Shown here: positions 56,690-56,974 of the stretch, in pieces | Layout of the letters: each line of letters begins with the position of its first letter | How positions within the stretch are numbered: position 1 is the first letter of the stretch | Source of the DNA: Brachionus koreanus | Lineage: Eukaryota; Rotifera; Eurotatoria; Ploima; Brachionidae | DNA: 56,974 nucleotides | Direction of reading: 5' to 3' | NCBI GenBank assembly: GCA_016987375.1 | Contig: PJRA01000428.1 | Coordinates: 617,165-674,138, forward strand | The notes under the pieces: model-generated | Told to the model about the DNA's origin: nothing | Database searches by the model: none | The model's input: only the letters and a program-made list of their open reading frames with translations | Position numbers and translations under genes: made by a program

Positions 56690-56974
56690 ACACCTAAGAA
56701 AGAGCTATGGATTTACCGGTAAGTTTTTGGCATAGCTCGAAAATTTTCTACAAGATAGGAAACAGAGAGTTGTAATAGGTCAGTATGAATCTGATTGGGT
56801 TGATGTGAAGGTTCAGTTCTGATCTTCATAAATGATTTACCAGAGTTAGTAAATCACTTTTGCAAGTTGTTTGCGGATGACAGCAAATTGATTAGCGCCA
56901 TTAGAAAAACAAGTGATCAAATGCTAATTCAAGATGACAATGAAAAGATGGTTGAGTGGTCGAAACGTTGGAGT
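56690..56974 (+). mobile_element. LINE reverse transcriptase fragment running off the window
   Basis: Reads FLQDRKQRVVIGQYESDWVD. After a frameshift with an apparent small deletion comes GSVLIFINDLPELVNHFCKL followed by FADDSKLIS and EKMVEWSKRWS. These match the FL..R.QRV..... S.W..., GSVLGPLLF.IFINDLP, YADD and W...W motifs. The catalytic FADD is intact. GPLLF within the GSVLGPLLF motif seems lost. The element continues past 56974. Confidence 0.85.

Overview
The window looks like a piece of a very AT-rich invertebrate genome, with single-exon genes, introns as short as 52-58 nt, and many decayed transposons. The gene content is animal: band 4.1-like 5, glycyl-tRNA synthetase, a DUSP22-type phosphatase, a PEHE-domain protein, DZANK1 and an ankyrin TRP channel. 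A rotifer such as a monogonont would fit, but that is inference. Four runs of N (11142-11744, 25041-25043, 25428-26086, 43612-43640) show that it is a scaffold. No operon, phage, CRISPR array or bacterial-style system is present.

Layout. 1-2370: AT-rich DNA with two copies of a dispersed repeat. 2387-4327 (+): intronless EPB41L5/Yurt-type FERM protein. 5860-7390 (-): a decayed unknown coding region and a Ty3/gypsy-type reverse transcriptase relic. 7696-9039 (-): single-exon protein with Ile/Val-rich repeats and a C-terminal EF-hand. 9040-13700: intergenic, with a TTAA-flanked MITE, a LINE 3' end, a pogo-like terminus beside a gap, and a tRNA-derived SINE. 13705-17652 (-): eight-exon glycyl-tRNA synthetase. 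17880-22520: transposon-rich, with two small AT-hook ORFs and a LamG-like exon carrying a stop. 23043-24119 (-): TPR plus MYND zinc-finger protein. 24500-31950: repeats and mariner relics. 32341-33018 (+): complete three-exon DUSP22-like phosphatase. 34060-34870 (-): dead Tc1/mariner transposase. 35750-38926 (+): PEHE-domain protein resembling MSL1. 41829-46738 (+): complete nine-exon DZANK1. 49132-54116 (+): complete ten-exon TRP channel. 54117-56974: mostly empty, ending in a LINE reverse transcriptase that runs off the edge.

The host genes are ordinary conserved animal genes with no obvious joint pathway. Several point to cilia or cell cortex (DZANK1, the FERM protein, perhaps the EF-hand protein), but this is loose. 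Exon structures were derived by matching GT-AG boundaries and codon phase to remembered family sequences. All phases close for the GlyRS, DUSP22, PEHE, DZANK1 and TRP models. The most interesting points are a GlyRS with a mitochondrial-looking leader, no alternative start and a lost insertion; a short TRP channel; a nested set of TTAA MITE families; and small unexplained ORFs.
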